DNA from: a virus
IMG/VR virus record: IMGVR_UViG_3300043772_002119
Coordinates: 1 to 39,540 of that record
Direction: 5' to 3' (one strand)
Length of the DNA stretch: 39,540 nt
The notes under the pieces are model-generated. The model saw only the letters and a program-made list of their open reading frames with translations, was not told the DNA's origin and ran no database searches. Below are positions 32,311 to 39,540 of the stretch, one piece after another. How positions within the stretch are numbered: the stretch's first letter is position 1; the number at the start of each line of letters is the position of its first letter. The position numbers and the translations under genes were made by a program.

Positions 32311-32702
32311 AGTGCTGTAATAATTGAAGCCACTTGATAGCGCCAAGGCCAGTCAATATAGGTGGCTAGGTTTGCGGGGTTAGCCGTGTCTCCGCGATAG
32401 GCGGCGGCAATATGCCCCAAAGCTTGTTTCTCGCTCCAGTCTGTAGTACCAAGGCTCGACCCCAAAACAGCATCATAAATAGCCTTCCATGCATACTGTT
32501 TTGGAAGAGATATGTAATCTGCTTCGCTTCTAGGTGCGCCTGCGGCCACCGCAATCTTGGCCCAGAGATAGCGTTCTGGTAGGGTAACGTAATCGGCAAT
32601 AGATCCAGATCCCAATTCTTCTATCAACCATTGGGCAAGCATGTACCTTCGGGGCTGATCCGCCGCCGAAGCAAACACCGCATCTAAAGTGGGGAGAGCC
32701 AT
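32307..32702 (-). CDS. Unknown protein with fourfold internal repeat
   Basis: 131 residues. Four similar segments: QPRRYMLAQWLIEELG (16-31), LPERYLWAKIAVAAG, LPKQYAWKAIYDAVLG and WPWRYQVASIITAL at the end. Each is about P-x-x-Y-x-x-A/W-x-I followed by a gap. Likely a small helical repeat protein in the virion or between capsid and lysis genes. Function unknown. The stop overlaps the next ATG. Confidence 0.5.
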   Translation of the reverse strand: MALPTLDAVFASAADQPRRYMLAQWLIEELGSGSIADYVTLPERYLWAKIAVAAGAPRSEADYISLPKQYAWKAIYDAVLGSSLGTTDWSEKQALGHIAAAYRGDTANPANLATYIDWPWRYQVASIITAL

Positions 32703-32721
32703 AGCCTATGGTCTCCGTCCT

Positions 32722-32964
32722 TTAAGCCATGCCCATGATTCGCTCACCCATGCCAGCCATCGGGGACACGCCCGCTTCCATTTCGTCGGCGGCCTCGTCC
32801 TCCATCTCCATGTCCTCTTCCTCGTCAGCGGCGATCTCAACGCCAGCAATCATGGTAGGAACAAGGGAATCTCCTTCGACACGGAAGGTCACAAGCTCTT
32901 CAAAGGTGTCGCCATCAGCAACATCTTCAGGCAGGGTATAATCAGTCGGTATAGTTAGTTTCAT
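32722..32964 (-). CDS. Small acidic protein downstream of the capsid
   Basis: 80 residues. A beta-like N-terminus (LTIPTDYTLPEDVADGDTF) and a very acidic, methionine-rich end (EEEDMEMEDEAADEMEAG). The start has a strong GAGGAG about 10 bases upstream. A head decoration or maturation protein is plausible from position but not shown. Confidence 0.5.
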   Translation of the reverse strand: MKLTIPTDYTLPEDVADGDTFEELVTFRVEGDSLVPTMIAGVEIAADEEEDMEMEDEAADEMEAGVSPMAGMGERIMGMA

Positions 32965-32987
32965 AATAGTTATTCTCTCCTCATAGA

Positions 32988-33017
32988 GCTTGCCTTAGAT
33001 TTTACTCCAAGGCAAGC
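32988..33017 (-). other. 9-bp stem-loop downstream of the capsid gene
   Basis: GCTTGCCTT (32988-32996) pairs perfectly with AAGGCAAGC (33009-33017), loop 12 nt. It lies 23 bases after the capsid stop and before the next gene's Shine-Dalgarno. No T-run follows on either strand, so it is more like an mRNA-stabilising or processing hairpin than a rho-independent terminator. Confidence 0.55.
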
Positions 33018-33039
33018 CTTGATGAATAGAGACTAGCTA

Positions 33040-34266
33040 TTAAGCAAGATACCCGTATCCGCTATTCGTGGGGCAAGTCACCAAGTCAGCCGCAAGGTTG
33101 CAGCGCAAGTGGAGGATGTAATAGCCGAATTCAGGGAACACCTGTTTCGCGGCACACGCCATCTTCGCCCGCCAGTAACCGCTGTTTTTGTCAGGGTTAC
33201 AATTGCGGTCGAACTCGTTGATCCAGCGGAAATCGCCACGATAGTTTTGGGCATCGTAAACGAGTTTTCCAACTTTCAGGTTAGGATTCGGAACCAGCCA
33301 CTCAACGGCCTTCGGGTGGAAAACAACCGTGGAGGTGTATTTCGCAGCCTTGTAGGCGGGGTTGATGATGAACTTCGTGCCTTTGGTCGCGCCAGTCGTG
33401 GAGACGTAAGGAGCAACTTCGGTATAACCACCAGTTCCGTTGTCGTTGAAACGCTTCGGGAACGGGCGGCTATGGAACACAAATCCACCGTAAGCCTTAC
33501 GGGGCAGGAGCGAGGAGCCATTAGCACCAAGCAGATCGTTAACGCGATCACTCCAGCGGATATCCTGACGGACATCTTCGTTGAGTTTGATCAGGTTCTC
33601 AATCGTGGCGCGTTCGGCAAACACGTTGAACACAGGCGATCCGTCATCGGTCACCGCATCACCGTCATCACCAGCGTTGTTCTGGTAGAGACGATCATAG
33701 AGTTCGCGAAGGACGCCAACCGTGAGGACGGAGGTCGGGTTCGGCAGCGAACCAAAAGTCGATCCCGTGGACTCGGCAAGGCCAGGTTCCACAGAGACTT
33801 TCGTCACGGCTGCGTAGTAGTCATTATCATAACGCTCAACCCACTCTTTGTTGACGTTGTCGGCAAGGATCTTGATGTAGTTGTTGACATCGTCAATCGG
33901 GAACGCCGAAGTACGAACGTCTTCCAAGCAGATCCAGTTCGACTCAATCGCCTGATGGCGGAGTTTGAAGGTTTTCTGATCGAAGGCATAGCCAACGGTT
34001 TTGACGGGGGCCAAGCAGGAGTTGGCTTCGCCTTCAACGCCAGTGACGCCGACATCTTCCCATCCACTGCCAACGGCAACAGTGCGCTGGGCGATGGTGT
34101 TGGTGATAACCGCGCCCATGTTGTCGGGGAAAGCGGATTGCGTTACGAAACGCATATAGGGATCCTTATAAAGACCCAAGCGATGTGTACCAAGAGCGAT
34201 ACGTCCAGTCTCGCGTTGAAACTGATCACTAATGGCTTCACAGGTGGTAGCAGTTTGTGCTGACAT
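33040..34266 (-). CDS. Major capsid protein
   Basis: 408 residues. The call rests on position directly after the scaffold-like gene and two genes after the portal, its length, and its composition of mixed beta and helix without enzyme motifs. The protein starts SAQTATTCEAISDQFQRETG. The leader is A/T-rich with no Shine-Dalgarno. A 384-codon frame runs antisense through it but is considered a shadow. The large upstream gap (34267-34476) holds promoter-like and palindromic sequence, fitting a highly expressed gene. The family assignment is inference. Confidence 0.7.
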   Translation of the reverse strand: MSAQTATTCEAISDQFQRETGRIALGTHRLGLYKDPYMRFVTQSAFPDNMGAVITNTIAQRTVAVGSGWEDVGVTGVEGEANSCLAPVKTVGYAFDQKTFKLRHQAIESNWICLEDVRTSAFPIDDVNNYIKILADNVNKEWVERYDNDYYAAVTKVSVEPGLAESTGSTFGSLPNPTSVLTVGVLRELYDRLYQNNAGDDGDAVTDDGSPVFNVFAERATIENLIKLNEDVRQDIRWSDRVNDLLGANGSSLLPRKAYGGFVFHSRPFPKRFNDNGTGGYTEVAPYVSTTGATKGTKFIINPAYKAAKYTSTVVFHPKAVEWLVPNPNLKVGKLVYDAQNYRGDFRWINEFDRNCNPDKNSGYWRAKMACAAKQVFPEFGYYILHLRCNLAADLVTCPTNSGYGYLA

Positions 34267-34421
34267 ATTAGTATATTTTTTCTATTTAGTTTAAGGGTTA
34301 GGTTTGATTGATAGGCATAGGATGCCCGTCTATCGGTTGATTTTCTGGGCCGCGACCAGAGATTTACGGCTACAAATTTTGAAGGCTAACCAGCCAGCGA
34401 GGCGTCTGCGACCAACTCAGA

Positions 34422-34454
34422 CTCAAGTCTTGAGCGCAAACTATTACATTTGCG
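34422..34454 (-). promoter_or_regulatory. Two tandem inverted repeats upstream of the capsid gene
   Basis: CTCAAGTCTTGAG (34422-34434) is a perfect palindrome around one base. CGCAAA (34435-34440) pairs with TTTGCG (34449-34454) across 8 bases, starting on the very next base. The second overlaps the -10 region of the promoter-like site. They could be operators for a protein or RNA structures at the 5' end of the capsid mRNA. Confidence 0.45.
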
Positions 34455-34466
34455 TTAAATTGTCAA
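34440..34466 (-). promoter_or_regulatory. Promoter-like site for the capsid gene
   Basis: Minus-strand TTGACA (34466-34461), 15-nt spacer, AATAGT (34445-34440; 4/6 to the -10 consensus). It is placed 10 bases after the scaffold stop and would give a leader of about 165 nt. It shares the 15-nt spacing with two other sites. Confidence 0.4.
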
Positions 34467-34476
34467 TAGCAGAATT

Positions 34477-35796
34477 TTAACGGAATATAGATTTTCCGAA
34501 ATTCATCAAGCTATCGGGATTTTCATCCCCATCGTCATTGCTATCGGTTTCGGTGGCCTTACCCAAGCTGGGGGTGGCTCCGACCAAGCCTTCTAGCTGA
34601 GTTTGAAGTTCTTTGATCTTGGCGTCTTTTTCGGAACTTACCTTCTCCATCTGAGTGGTATAGTGGTTGATTGCCGACTCAAGGAAGGGGACTACAGCAG
34701 CCCGTGCGAGGATGGCGCTTCGGTCTTCGACGCTCAAGCGATCCAGATTGGTCTCTGCGGCGTTCTTTTTGGCACTACGGATATGGCTATTCCAGTCATC
34801 CTGCCCGTCGATTTCTTGGAGGAAAGAATAGCGATCTTCCAGATTTGTCCAAGTTTTGGCCGTGAACGCCTTCTGGAGCCTTTGATCGTTCTCAATAAAC
34901 TCCTGTTCGGATTGGGCCTTGCGGGCGTTTTCGGCCTCTGCGAGGGATTCTGCCTCCTTCTGAAACCGCTCATGGTATTGGGCCAACTCATGGTATTTAT
35001 CGGCCATCTTGACGATAGATAACTGCTCCATACGCTTGAAGTCAGTCGTGAGGTCTTCCAGTGAGTCGATACGTTTGCGAGCGTCTGGTTCGGTCAAGGC
35101 TTGCCAAAGTTTAGAGAAGTCAGCGTCATTTGCTTCTGCGATAGCCTTCAAATCGCCTTGAAGGCCACTTAGGGGCTTTTTGATGGTTTCGACGTATTCG
35201 GGGCTCCGCTCAAAGTTTGCGGTCTTTAGCTCGCGATTAAGCTCTGCCATGCGAGTTTTGTAGCTCTCAAGTTCTTCTTGGAGGGTCTTGACTGTCTCTC
35301 CCTCATATTTACCCACCTTCTCTTTGGTGGCGTCCAATTCGGCTTTCAAGCGATCCCGCTCCTCGCGGGCTTTTTTCATTTCGCTTTTAATCTCTTTCCA
35401 GCTTGAGACACCCTTCTCAGAATCATCACCTTCAGGCTTATCGGAGACGGGCTTATCGGAGAAGTGGGGATTCAATGGCAGATCATCATCTGAAGCATTT
35501 TCATTTGATTTCTCTGTAGTGTTCTCCGAAGACACTTCTTTAGTAGCATCTGCAACCTTCTTCTCTATCTCTTCCTTAGTTGCTTTGGACTTGGTCTCCG
35601 CCTTAACGGGAGCTTTTTTCTCCGTTTTGGGAGTTTCCTCTTTCGGGGTTTCGGCTGCTGGCTTTGGTTCTTCTTGCTGGGTTTCGGGTGCGGGGGTTTC
35701 ATTAGGTTGAACTTCTGGTTCGGCGTTAGCCCCTCCAAAAATGGTTCCAGCGAAGTCTGCATCACCCGTAAGGGCGGAGTTAAGTATATTAGCCAT
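34477..35796 (-). CDS. Scaffold-like protein
   Basis: 439 residues, acidic, with an N-terminal disordered region rich in E, P, K and T, then a long coiled coil (KKAREERDRLKAELDATKEK; LQEELESYKTRMAELNREL) and a further helical part. The C-terminus is a short tail (DSLMNFGKSIFR). This composition and its position immediately upstream of the capsid gene are typical of scaffold proteins, which guide procapsid assembly and then leave. No protease motif is seen. Confidence 0.75.
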   Translation of the reverse strand: MANILNSALTGDADFAGTIFGGANAEPEVQPNETPAPETQQEEPKPAAETPKEETPKTEKKAPVKAETKSKATKEEIEKKVADATKEVSSENTTEKSNENASDDDLPLNPHFSDKPVSDKPEGDDSEKGVSSWKEIKSEMKKAREERDRLKAELDATKEKVGKYEGETVKTLQEELESYKTRMAELNRELKTANFERSPEYVETIKKPLSGLQGDLKAIAEANDADFSKLWQALTEPDARKRIDSLEDLTTDFKRMEQLSIVKMADKYHELAQYHERFQKEAESLAEAENARKAQSEQEFIENDQRLQKAFTAKTWTNLEDRYSFLQEIDGQDDWNSHIRSAKKNAAETNLDRLSVEDRSAILARAAVVPFLESAINHYTTQMEKVSSEKDAKIKELQTQLEGLVGATPSLGKATETDSNDDGDENPDSLMNFGKSIFR

Positions 35797-35804
35797 AAGT
35801 TATA

Positions 35805-36092
35805 TTAGTTGGTTTCTTCTGAAGTTATATGGGAGAAGGGTTCTGGCAAGTCAAATTTAGGTTTATTTACCTGTCCCTGACCCAAGGTATCAATGAGATC
35901 CAGAACCTCTTGACTGCCCTCATAAAAACCCGCGCTCTTAATGAACACTGGCGACAGATCAAAACCCTGCGCCACAGGACTACTGCTCCGCTTCGGGCGA
36001 ACCCGCTTGGAGATAAGCTTAAGCCCCTTTTGCATATGGGGCATAGCCCAAGTTTTGCTCCACTCACGCGAATCCTGATCTGTCCAATCCAT
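35805..36092 (-). CDS. Small unknown protein between portal and scaffold
   Basis: 95 residues, basic N-terminal half (QKGLKLISKRVRPKRSSSP) and acidic end. No family recognised. The start has almost no leader, 12 nt after the -10-like hexamer of the upstream site. It may be a minor head protein. Confidence 0.5.
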   Translation of the reverse strand: MDWTDQDSREWSKTWAMPHMQKGLKLISKRVRPKRSSSPVAQGFDLSPVFIKSAGFYEGSQEVLDLIDTLGQGQVNKPKFDLPEPFSHITSEETN

Positions 36093-36104
36093 TAATAAAG
36101 TCTA

Positions 36105-36131
36105 ACTATACGCAGATTCTAACTTTGTCTA
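36105..36131 (-). promoter_or_regulatory. Promoter-like site between portal and scaffold genes
   Basis: Minus-strand TAGACA (36131-36126, 5/6), 15-nt spacer, TATAGT (36110-36105, 5/6), in the 57-base gap after the portal stop. Same spacing as the other two sites. Confidence 0.45.
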
Positions 36132-36149
36132 GTATAAATATATTAAAAA

Positions 36150-38426
36150 TTAAGCTGTTTGTGCAGCCATCGGGGGTCGGCCTGCGGGTCTGGCTGTTTT
36201 CTCAAGAATAGAACTGCGGGTTTTAAGATCATTGAGAGCCATCTGCTGACGAATAGTCTCCATCTTTTGTTGATGAGTTTCTTGGTTCATCATTCGCTTC
36301 TCTTGCATTTCTGCCAACTTGAGTTGCGCTTTTTGCATTTCCATCTCCATCTTGGGATCGATCTGTCCCTGCGGCTGTTGCCCAGCCTGCATAGCTTGTT
36401 CTTGAGCTTTGCTCTGTTGGGCCATCATACGATTAATGACCTGTTGTTCAAGCTCATCTATATAAGCGGTGAGGTTTTGGATTTGACGCTTAAGTTCGCG
36501 AACTTCCTGTGCCCGATAGCTATTATTAGAGAAGAAGACAAGATGCTCGGTCACATGGTCAGAAGCAGGACGCAGGATCTGCATTGCCTGCTCGTCAGGA
36601 ATCTGCTGCTGGCGATGGGCCTCAATAATTTCGGCAATCATCGGGATATGAGCCTCAATGTGAACAGCGTGGTTCTGGCTATCGTGAACCATCTGCGGAA
36701 TACCTTGACGGAGGTTGCCGTTCTCAAGGTTGGCGATATCAAAGTCAACCACACGGCGCGGGCCTTTGTCAGACACAAAGAGATTAACCTTCTGCCAACC
36801 CACACCAGAGATGCCAGCAATGACGGAACGCAGGGTGTTTTCTTTGCCCTTCTCGTCCATCAAGGAATAAAGTTCCATCAATTGCTTGCTGGCCATTTCG
36901 GTCATCACGGGACTTCCATCACCCATGGCGCGGAAGGCTGTGACCTTGAGGAACTGGCGCATACGCTCAATGGAAACTCCTCGACGCGCACAGCGGCGGC
37001 GGAATTCAAGGGCAAGCTGCCCACCCTTGTCGTTGGCTGTAAGCAGAGGATTGACCGCCCTGCGGTATTGTTCTGTCAAAAGCTTATTGTAAGGAGTGTA
37101 GAAAAGTTCCAGTGCTGCGGCATTGAGCGTGGACTCTTGGCGGGCTTGCTGGACAACTTCAGTAGCAGAACGTGCCTGTCCGTCTGGAGTGGCCTGACGG
37201 GAACGATAGCTGCCCGTGTTGTTTTGTAAAACTTGGCTCATCAAATTGTAAACGGGAAGACCCTGAGTAGCAATCGACGGCGGTTGAAGTTGGATCGGGG
37301 TCAGTCCACTAGGGATGAACGTGTAAGGCCCGACCTCAATATATTGAAAGTCTTGGATGGCTTCGGCGTCACCCTGCAACTGGATCAAGCCAGATGTGAT
37401 TGCGGCTTGGGCCGACTGGCAAAGAACGCGATTGGAAATTTGGATCTGGTTGTAGATCTTTTGTTTGAGTCCGCGAATCGTGTGAAATGTTCCCTGTCCC
37501 ACTCCGTAGGTAAAGATGACAAAGCATTGGTTCACATTTCCATAGCGGCTATAACGCTCGTAGAGAAAGTCCGAAGAATCGCGGGAACCGATAAGCTGGG
37601 TGAACTTGCCGTCGAATTCGCGGTTGTAGCCGTAGATCAGTTGTGCGCGGTGGTAGGCCGACTCCCCAGCATATAGGTCATTCTCTTTAATTTCGCGCTC
37701 AAAGTCTTCCCAATGGGCGGTATAATTTTTCCATTGATCGCGCTTAGTCGAAGCTTTCCAGATGGCTTGCTTGACTGAGTTGATATTCCATCCCAGATCT
37801 TTCGCGGCTTTGGGATTACGGATATAGCGGTAAAGTTCACTCACGCTCATGGAGCGTTGTACGATAGCTACTTCAATAGACTCATCTGATACTTTGGTAT
37901 CACGGGCTACCTTGAAGTCTTTAAGTCCGCAAGGCTCCCAAAATATGGAGCGTTCGTCGGGCCACATGGCCACCCCGACTCCGTCACCCACAAATTCGCG
38001 GGAAAGAAGCTGCATGTTATAAGCATGGTCGCTCCACTCCTTAAGCATCCAATCAAACTCTTCAGAGATGATCTCAGAGTCCTCGTTGGAATCTCCACTA
38101 TAAGAGTCCATAATGACGTTGGCAATGCGCGGCACCCCATTCTGGAGTTCGATATACGGAGCCAATGCGGATTCCATGATGGCATTTGCCTCTCCGAAGT
38201 TGGCGTTGACCACATGGGTTAACCCCTTACTTTTCAGTTCTTCGGCATCGTATGGGGCTTCGCCGTTGACTAGGGCTTGCGCCCGCGCCCGAAGATACGC
38301 CGCATCCTCATCTTGTTCGATATACTTGTTAGCGATTGCTACAAGGCTATCCGATGATTTGATCCTTTTTTTCGGGGGATCACCACTCTCTGGTAGGTTT
38401 TCCAGTTCTGCGTTGCCTGTTGCCAT
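36150..38426 (-). CDS. Portal protein
   Basis: 758 residues, large for a portal and in the size range of podovirus-like portals. The N-terminal half is the mixed portal core (YIEQDEDAAYLRARAQALV; NANFGEANAIMESALAPYIE). The C-terminal 150 are helical and Q/M-rich (MEMQKAQLKLAEMQEKRMM), as in the crown or barrel of such proteins. It forms the DNA gate at one capsid vertex. The gene order portal, small gene, scaffold, capsid supports it. It ends 57 bases before the next start, in a gap with a promoter-like site. Confidence 0.85.
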   Translation of the reverse strand: MATGNAELENLPESGDPPKKRIKSSDSLVAIANKYIEQDEDAAYLRARAQALVNGEAPYDAEELKSKGLTHVVNANFGEANAIMESALAPYIELQNGVPRIANVIMDSYSGDSNEDSEIISEEFDWMLKEWSDHAYNMQLLSREFVGDGVGVAMWPDERSIFWEPCGLKDFKVARDTKVSDESIEVAIVQRSMSVSELYRYIRNPKAAKDLGWNINSVKQAIWKASTKRDQWKNYTAHWEDFEREIKENDLYAGESAYHRAQLIYGYNREFDGKFTQLIGSRDSSDFLYERYSRYGNVNQCFVIFTYGVGQGTFHTIRGLKQKIYNQIQISNRVLCQSAQAAITSGLIQLQGDAEAIQDFQYIEVGPYTFIPSGLTPIQLQPPSIATQGLPVYNLMSQVLQNNTGSYRSRQATPDGQARSATEVVQQARQESTLNAAALELFYTPYNKLLTEQYRRAVNPLLTANDKGGQLALEFRRRCARRGVSIERMRQFLKVTAFRAMGDGSPVMTEMASKQLMELYSLMDEKGKENTLRSVIAGISGVGWQKVNLFVSDKGPRRVVDFDIANLENGNLRQGIPQMVHDSQNHAVHIEAHIPMIAEIIEAHRQQQIPDEQAMQILRPASDHVTEHLVFFSNNSYRAQEVRELKRQIQNLTAYIDELEQQVINRMMAQQSKAQEQAMQAGQQPQGQIDPKMEMEMQKAQLKLAEMQEKRMMNQETHQQKMETIRQQMALNDLKTRSSILEKTARPAGRPPMAAQTA

Positions 38427-38453
38427 TAAAGTAGAAAGTGTAAGGTGTTAAGT

Positions 38454-39473
38454 CTATTGTGTCCAGCCAGTAATAATACCATTGGAGATAGACACTGTAT
38501 TGGTGTTGGTTGCGGCGTCAACGAAGGTTACGTTGGTGGTGACCCCGTTACCGAGGCCGAGGTTGGTGCGGGTCGTGGCCGCGTTGGTGGTGTTGTCAAA
38601 GCTGATTGCTCCGTCGATGCGGGTGTCACCGCCAAGCTGAACGCGAGCGGCGGCAGATGAAGCGAAAGATCCGCCAATGATCACGCCGTTTGTGACCGAT
38701 TGAAGCACATGAAAAGAAGGCGAATGGTTTGCATACATCTCAAATTTATTTTGCTTGGCAAAAAAAGCCATTGTGCTGGCCGAGTTGATAAACTCCAAAT
38801 GTGCATATGTTCCGCTGTTAGTTGCCATGTTGCGTATTTGCATAGTCGATCCTGCGGCGGGATTGGCAAAATCCACCGTGAAAGCGTGTGTAGCGTTAAA
38901 TCCCAAATTTGTAGTTTGAACGGTGAATGGATAATAAGATCCACCGTAACCAAGAACTGGATTTGTTTGGCTTCCAACAAACATCAGCGGGCGGAATTGA
39001 GTGCCATCGGCGCTGTCCACGCGAAAATACATTTCGGCAACGGTGCGCGGCGGATTATTGGTGTTTTGCTCAAAGTTGTATTCGTTTTCCAAAACAAGAG
39101 ACACAGAACCAAAGTTGGTGTTTTTTCTGGTGAAATTGTTGCCATCCGCAGTCGGTTGAATGTTTTGCCCCCACACCCCCTGCGACCAGTTTGTTTGGTT
39201 GATGCCAAACCATAGGTTAGTCGCATGGCGACGAGAAAAAGCCAGCATGCTTCCATCTCCTACACCGTCAGAAGTTTGCCAAAACAGTGTTGGGATGTTT
39301 GTGGTGTCAGATCCTTTTATCTGAATGTTTTTTAAGAAGGTCAGACTGTTCGTGTTTGTTGGGGTAAATACCACCTGATTATTGCTGACATTGTATCCAA
39401 GCGTCTTGATTGTCTGCCCGTAGACACCGACTCCCAAAATCCCAAATATAAGTGTAATTGCTAGTTTCTTCAT
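38454..39473 (-). CDS. Signal-peptide protein with fibre-like repeats
   Basis: 339 residues. The first about 20 (MKKLAITLIFGILGVGVYGQ) look like a cleavable signal peptide. The rest is N/T/G/F-rich and beta-like (SVSLVLENEYNFEQNTN; GTYAHLEFINSAST), ending with ATTRTNLGLGNGVTTNVTF, a motif common near tail-fibre ends. Either it is a secreted phage-coded surface protein or a fibre-type protein with an odd leader. It starts in an ATGA overlap with the upstream gene. Confidence 0.55.
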   Translation of the reverse strand: MKKLAITLIFGILGVGVYGQTIKTLGYNVSNNQVVFTPTNTNSLTFLKNIQIKGSDTTNIPTLFWQTSDGVGDGSMLAFSRRHATNLWFGINQTNWSQGVWGQNIQPTADGNNFTRKNTNFGSVSLVLENEYNFEQNTNNPPRTVAEMYFRVDSADGTQFRPLMFVGSQTNPVLGYGGSYYPFTVQTTNLGFNATHAFTVDFANPAAGSTMQIRNMATNSGTYAHLEFINSASTMAFFAKQNKFEMYANHSPSFHVLQSVTNGVIIGGSFASSAAARVQLGGDTRIDGAISFDNTTNAATTRTNLGLGNGVTTNVTFVDAATNTNTVSISNGIITGWTQ

Positions 39474-39540
39474 GGTAATACCTCTGTTAGCGGGGTTCCG
39501 TCTGTGTCGATTCGGAGTCGGCGTCTGACCCCGTTGGAAT
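39470..39540 (-). CDS. 3' end of an upstream gene (partial)
   Basis: The frame ending TGA at 39470-39472 overlaps the next ATG as ATGA and reads RRRLRIDTDGTPLTEVLP at its end. The beginning is outside the window. Packaging genes would be expected upstream of the portal, but this fragment is too short to tell. Confidence 0.4.
   Translation of the reverse strand, partial: SNGVRRRLRIDTDGTPLTEVLP

Noticed and set aside
33109-34263. 384-codon plus-strand frame antisense to the capsid gene
   Set aside because: It mirrors the capsid codons exactly and has no neighbour, junction or motif of its own; a long antisense frame is a common by-product of the strong codon bias of a structural gene.
36159-37229. 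356-codon plus-strand frame inside the portal gene
   Set aside because: Antisense shadow with low-complexity, histidine/leucine-rich sequence; no coupling to other genes.
1-39540. Terminase, DNA polymerase, helicase, integrase or tRNA genes
   Set aside because: No ATPase/nuclease terminase pair, polymerase motif, recombinase catalytic pattern or cloverleaf was found; they are presumably outside the window or absent.

Overview
The window is a 39.5-kb piece of a tailed double-stranded DNA phage (Caudoviricetes). It carries a portal, a scaffold-like protein, a capsid candidate, a lysis cassette, a very large virion-type protein, a DnaG-type primase and a nuclease. Genes are packed with almost no gaps and many start codons overlap the previous stop as ATGA. 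There are no tRNA or rRNA genes, no integrase and no CRISPR. I see no terminase and no DNA polymerase, and both ends cut through genes, so the genome continues on both sides. The host is unknown. A signal-peptide protein rich in N and T with an 'RTNLGLG' motif, and mixed use of Shine-Dalgarno and A/T-rich leaders, recall Verrucomicrobiota or Bacteroidota relatives; this is weak inference.

Layout. (A) 1-6997, plus strand: one continuous operon of small unknown genes, then a primase, then a surface-glycan set (a GT9-like fusion, three class I methyltransferases and a second glycosyltransferase-like protein). (B) 6994-22023, minus strand, read leftward from a promoter-like site at 22038-22064: a possible ssDNA-binding protein, a SWIM zinc-finger protein, a Cas4/RecB-like nuclease, several tiny basic proteins, an HNH endonuclease and a glycosyltransferase. 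Five virion-type genes follow, ending in a 2487-residue protein with two separate zinc-protease motifs. (C) 22233-28510, plus strand: a 1575-residue protein built from about eight 126-residue repeats, plus two companions, probably fibre or appendage proteins. (D) 28507-39540, minus strand, read leftward: a secreted or fibre-like protein, portal, scaffold-like protein, capsid, small virion proteins, a lysis cassette (TM/coiled-coil protein, two holin-like proteins, amidase), then a DUF4406-like fusion and a metallophosphoesterase.

The strand blocks meet with no spare DNA. Both convergent junctions share a 4-bp palindrome, CTAG at 6994-6997 and TTAA at 28507-28510, that supplies stop codons to both strands. 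The only sizeable non-coding gaps are 22024-22232 and 34267-34476. Each holds promoter-like sequence with the same unusual 15-nt spacing, and a third copy lies at 36105-36131. Several genes under 60 codons were found by reading the junctions directly (1587-1706, 1703-1861, 20985-21146, 30416-30571, 31216-31392), and two candidate overlapping genes are proposed (19832-19984 and 30908-31204).
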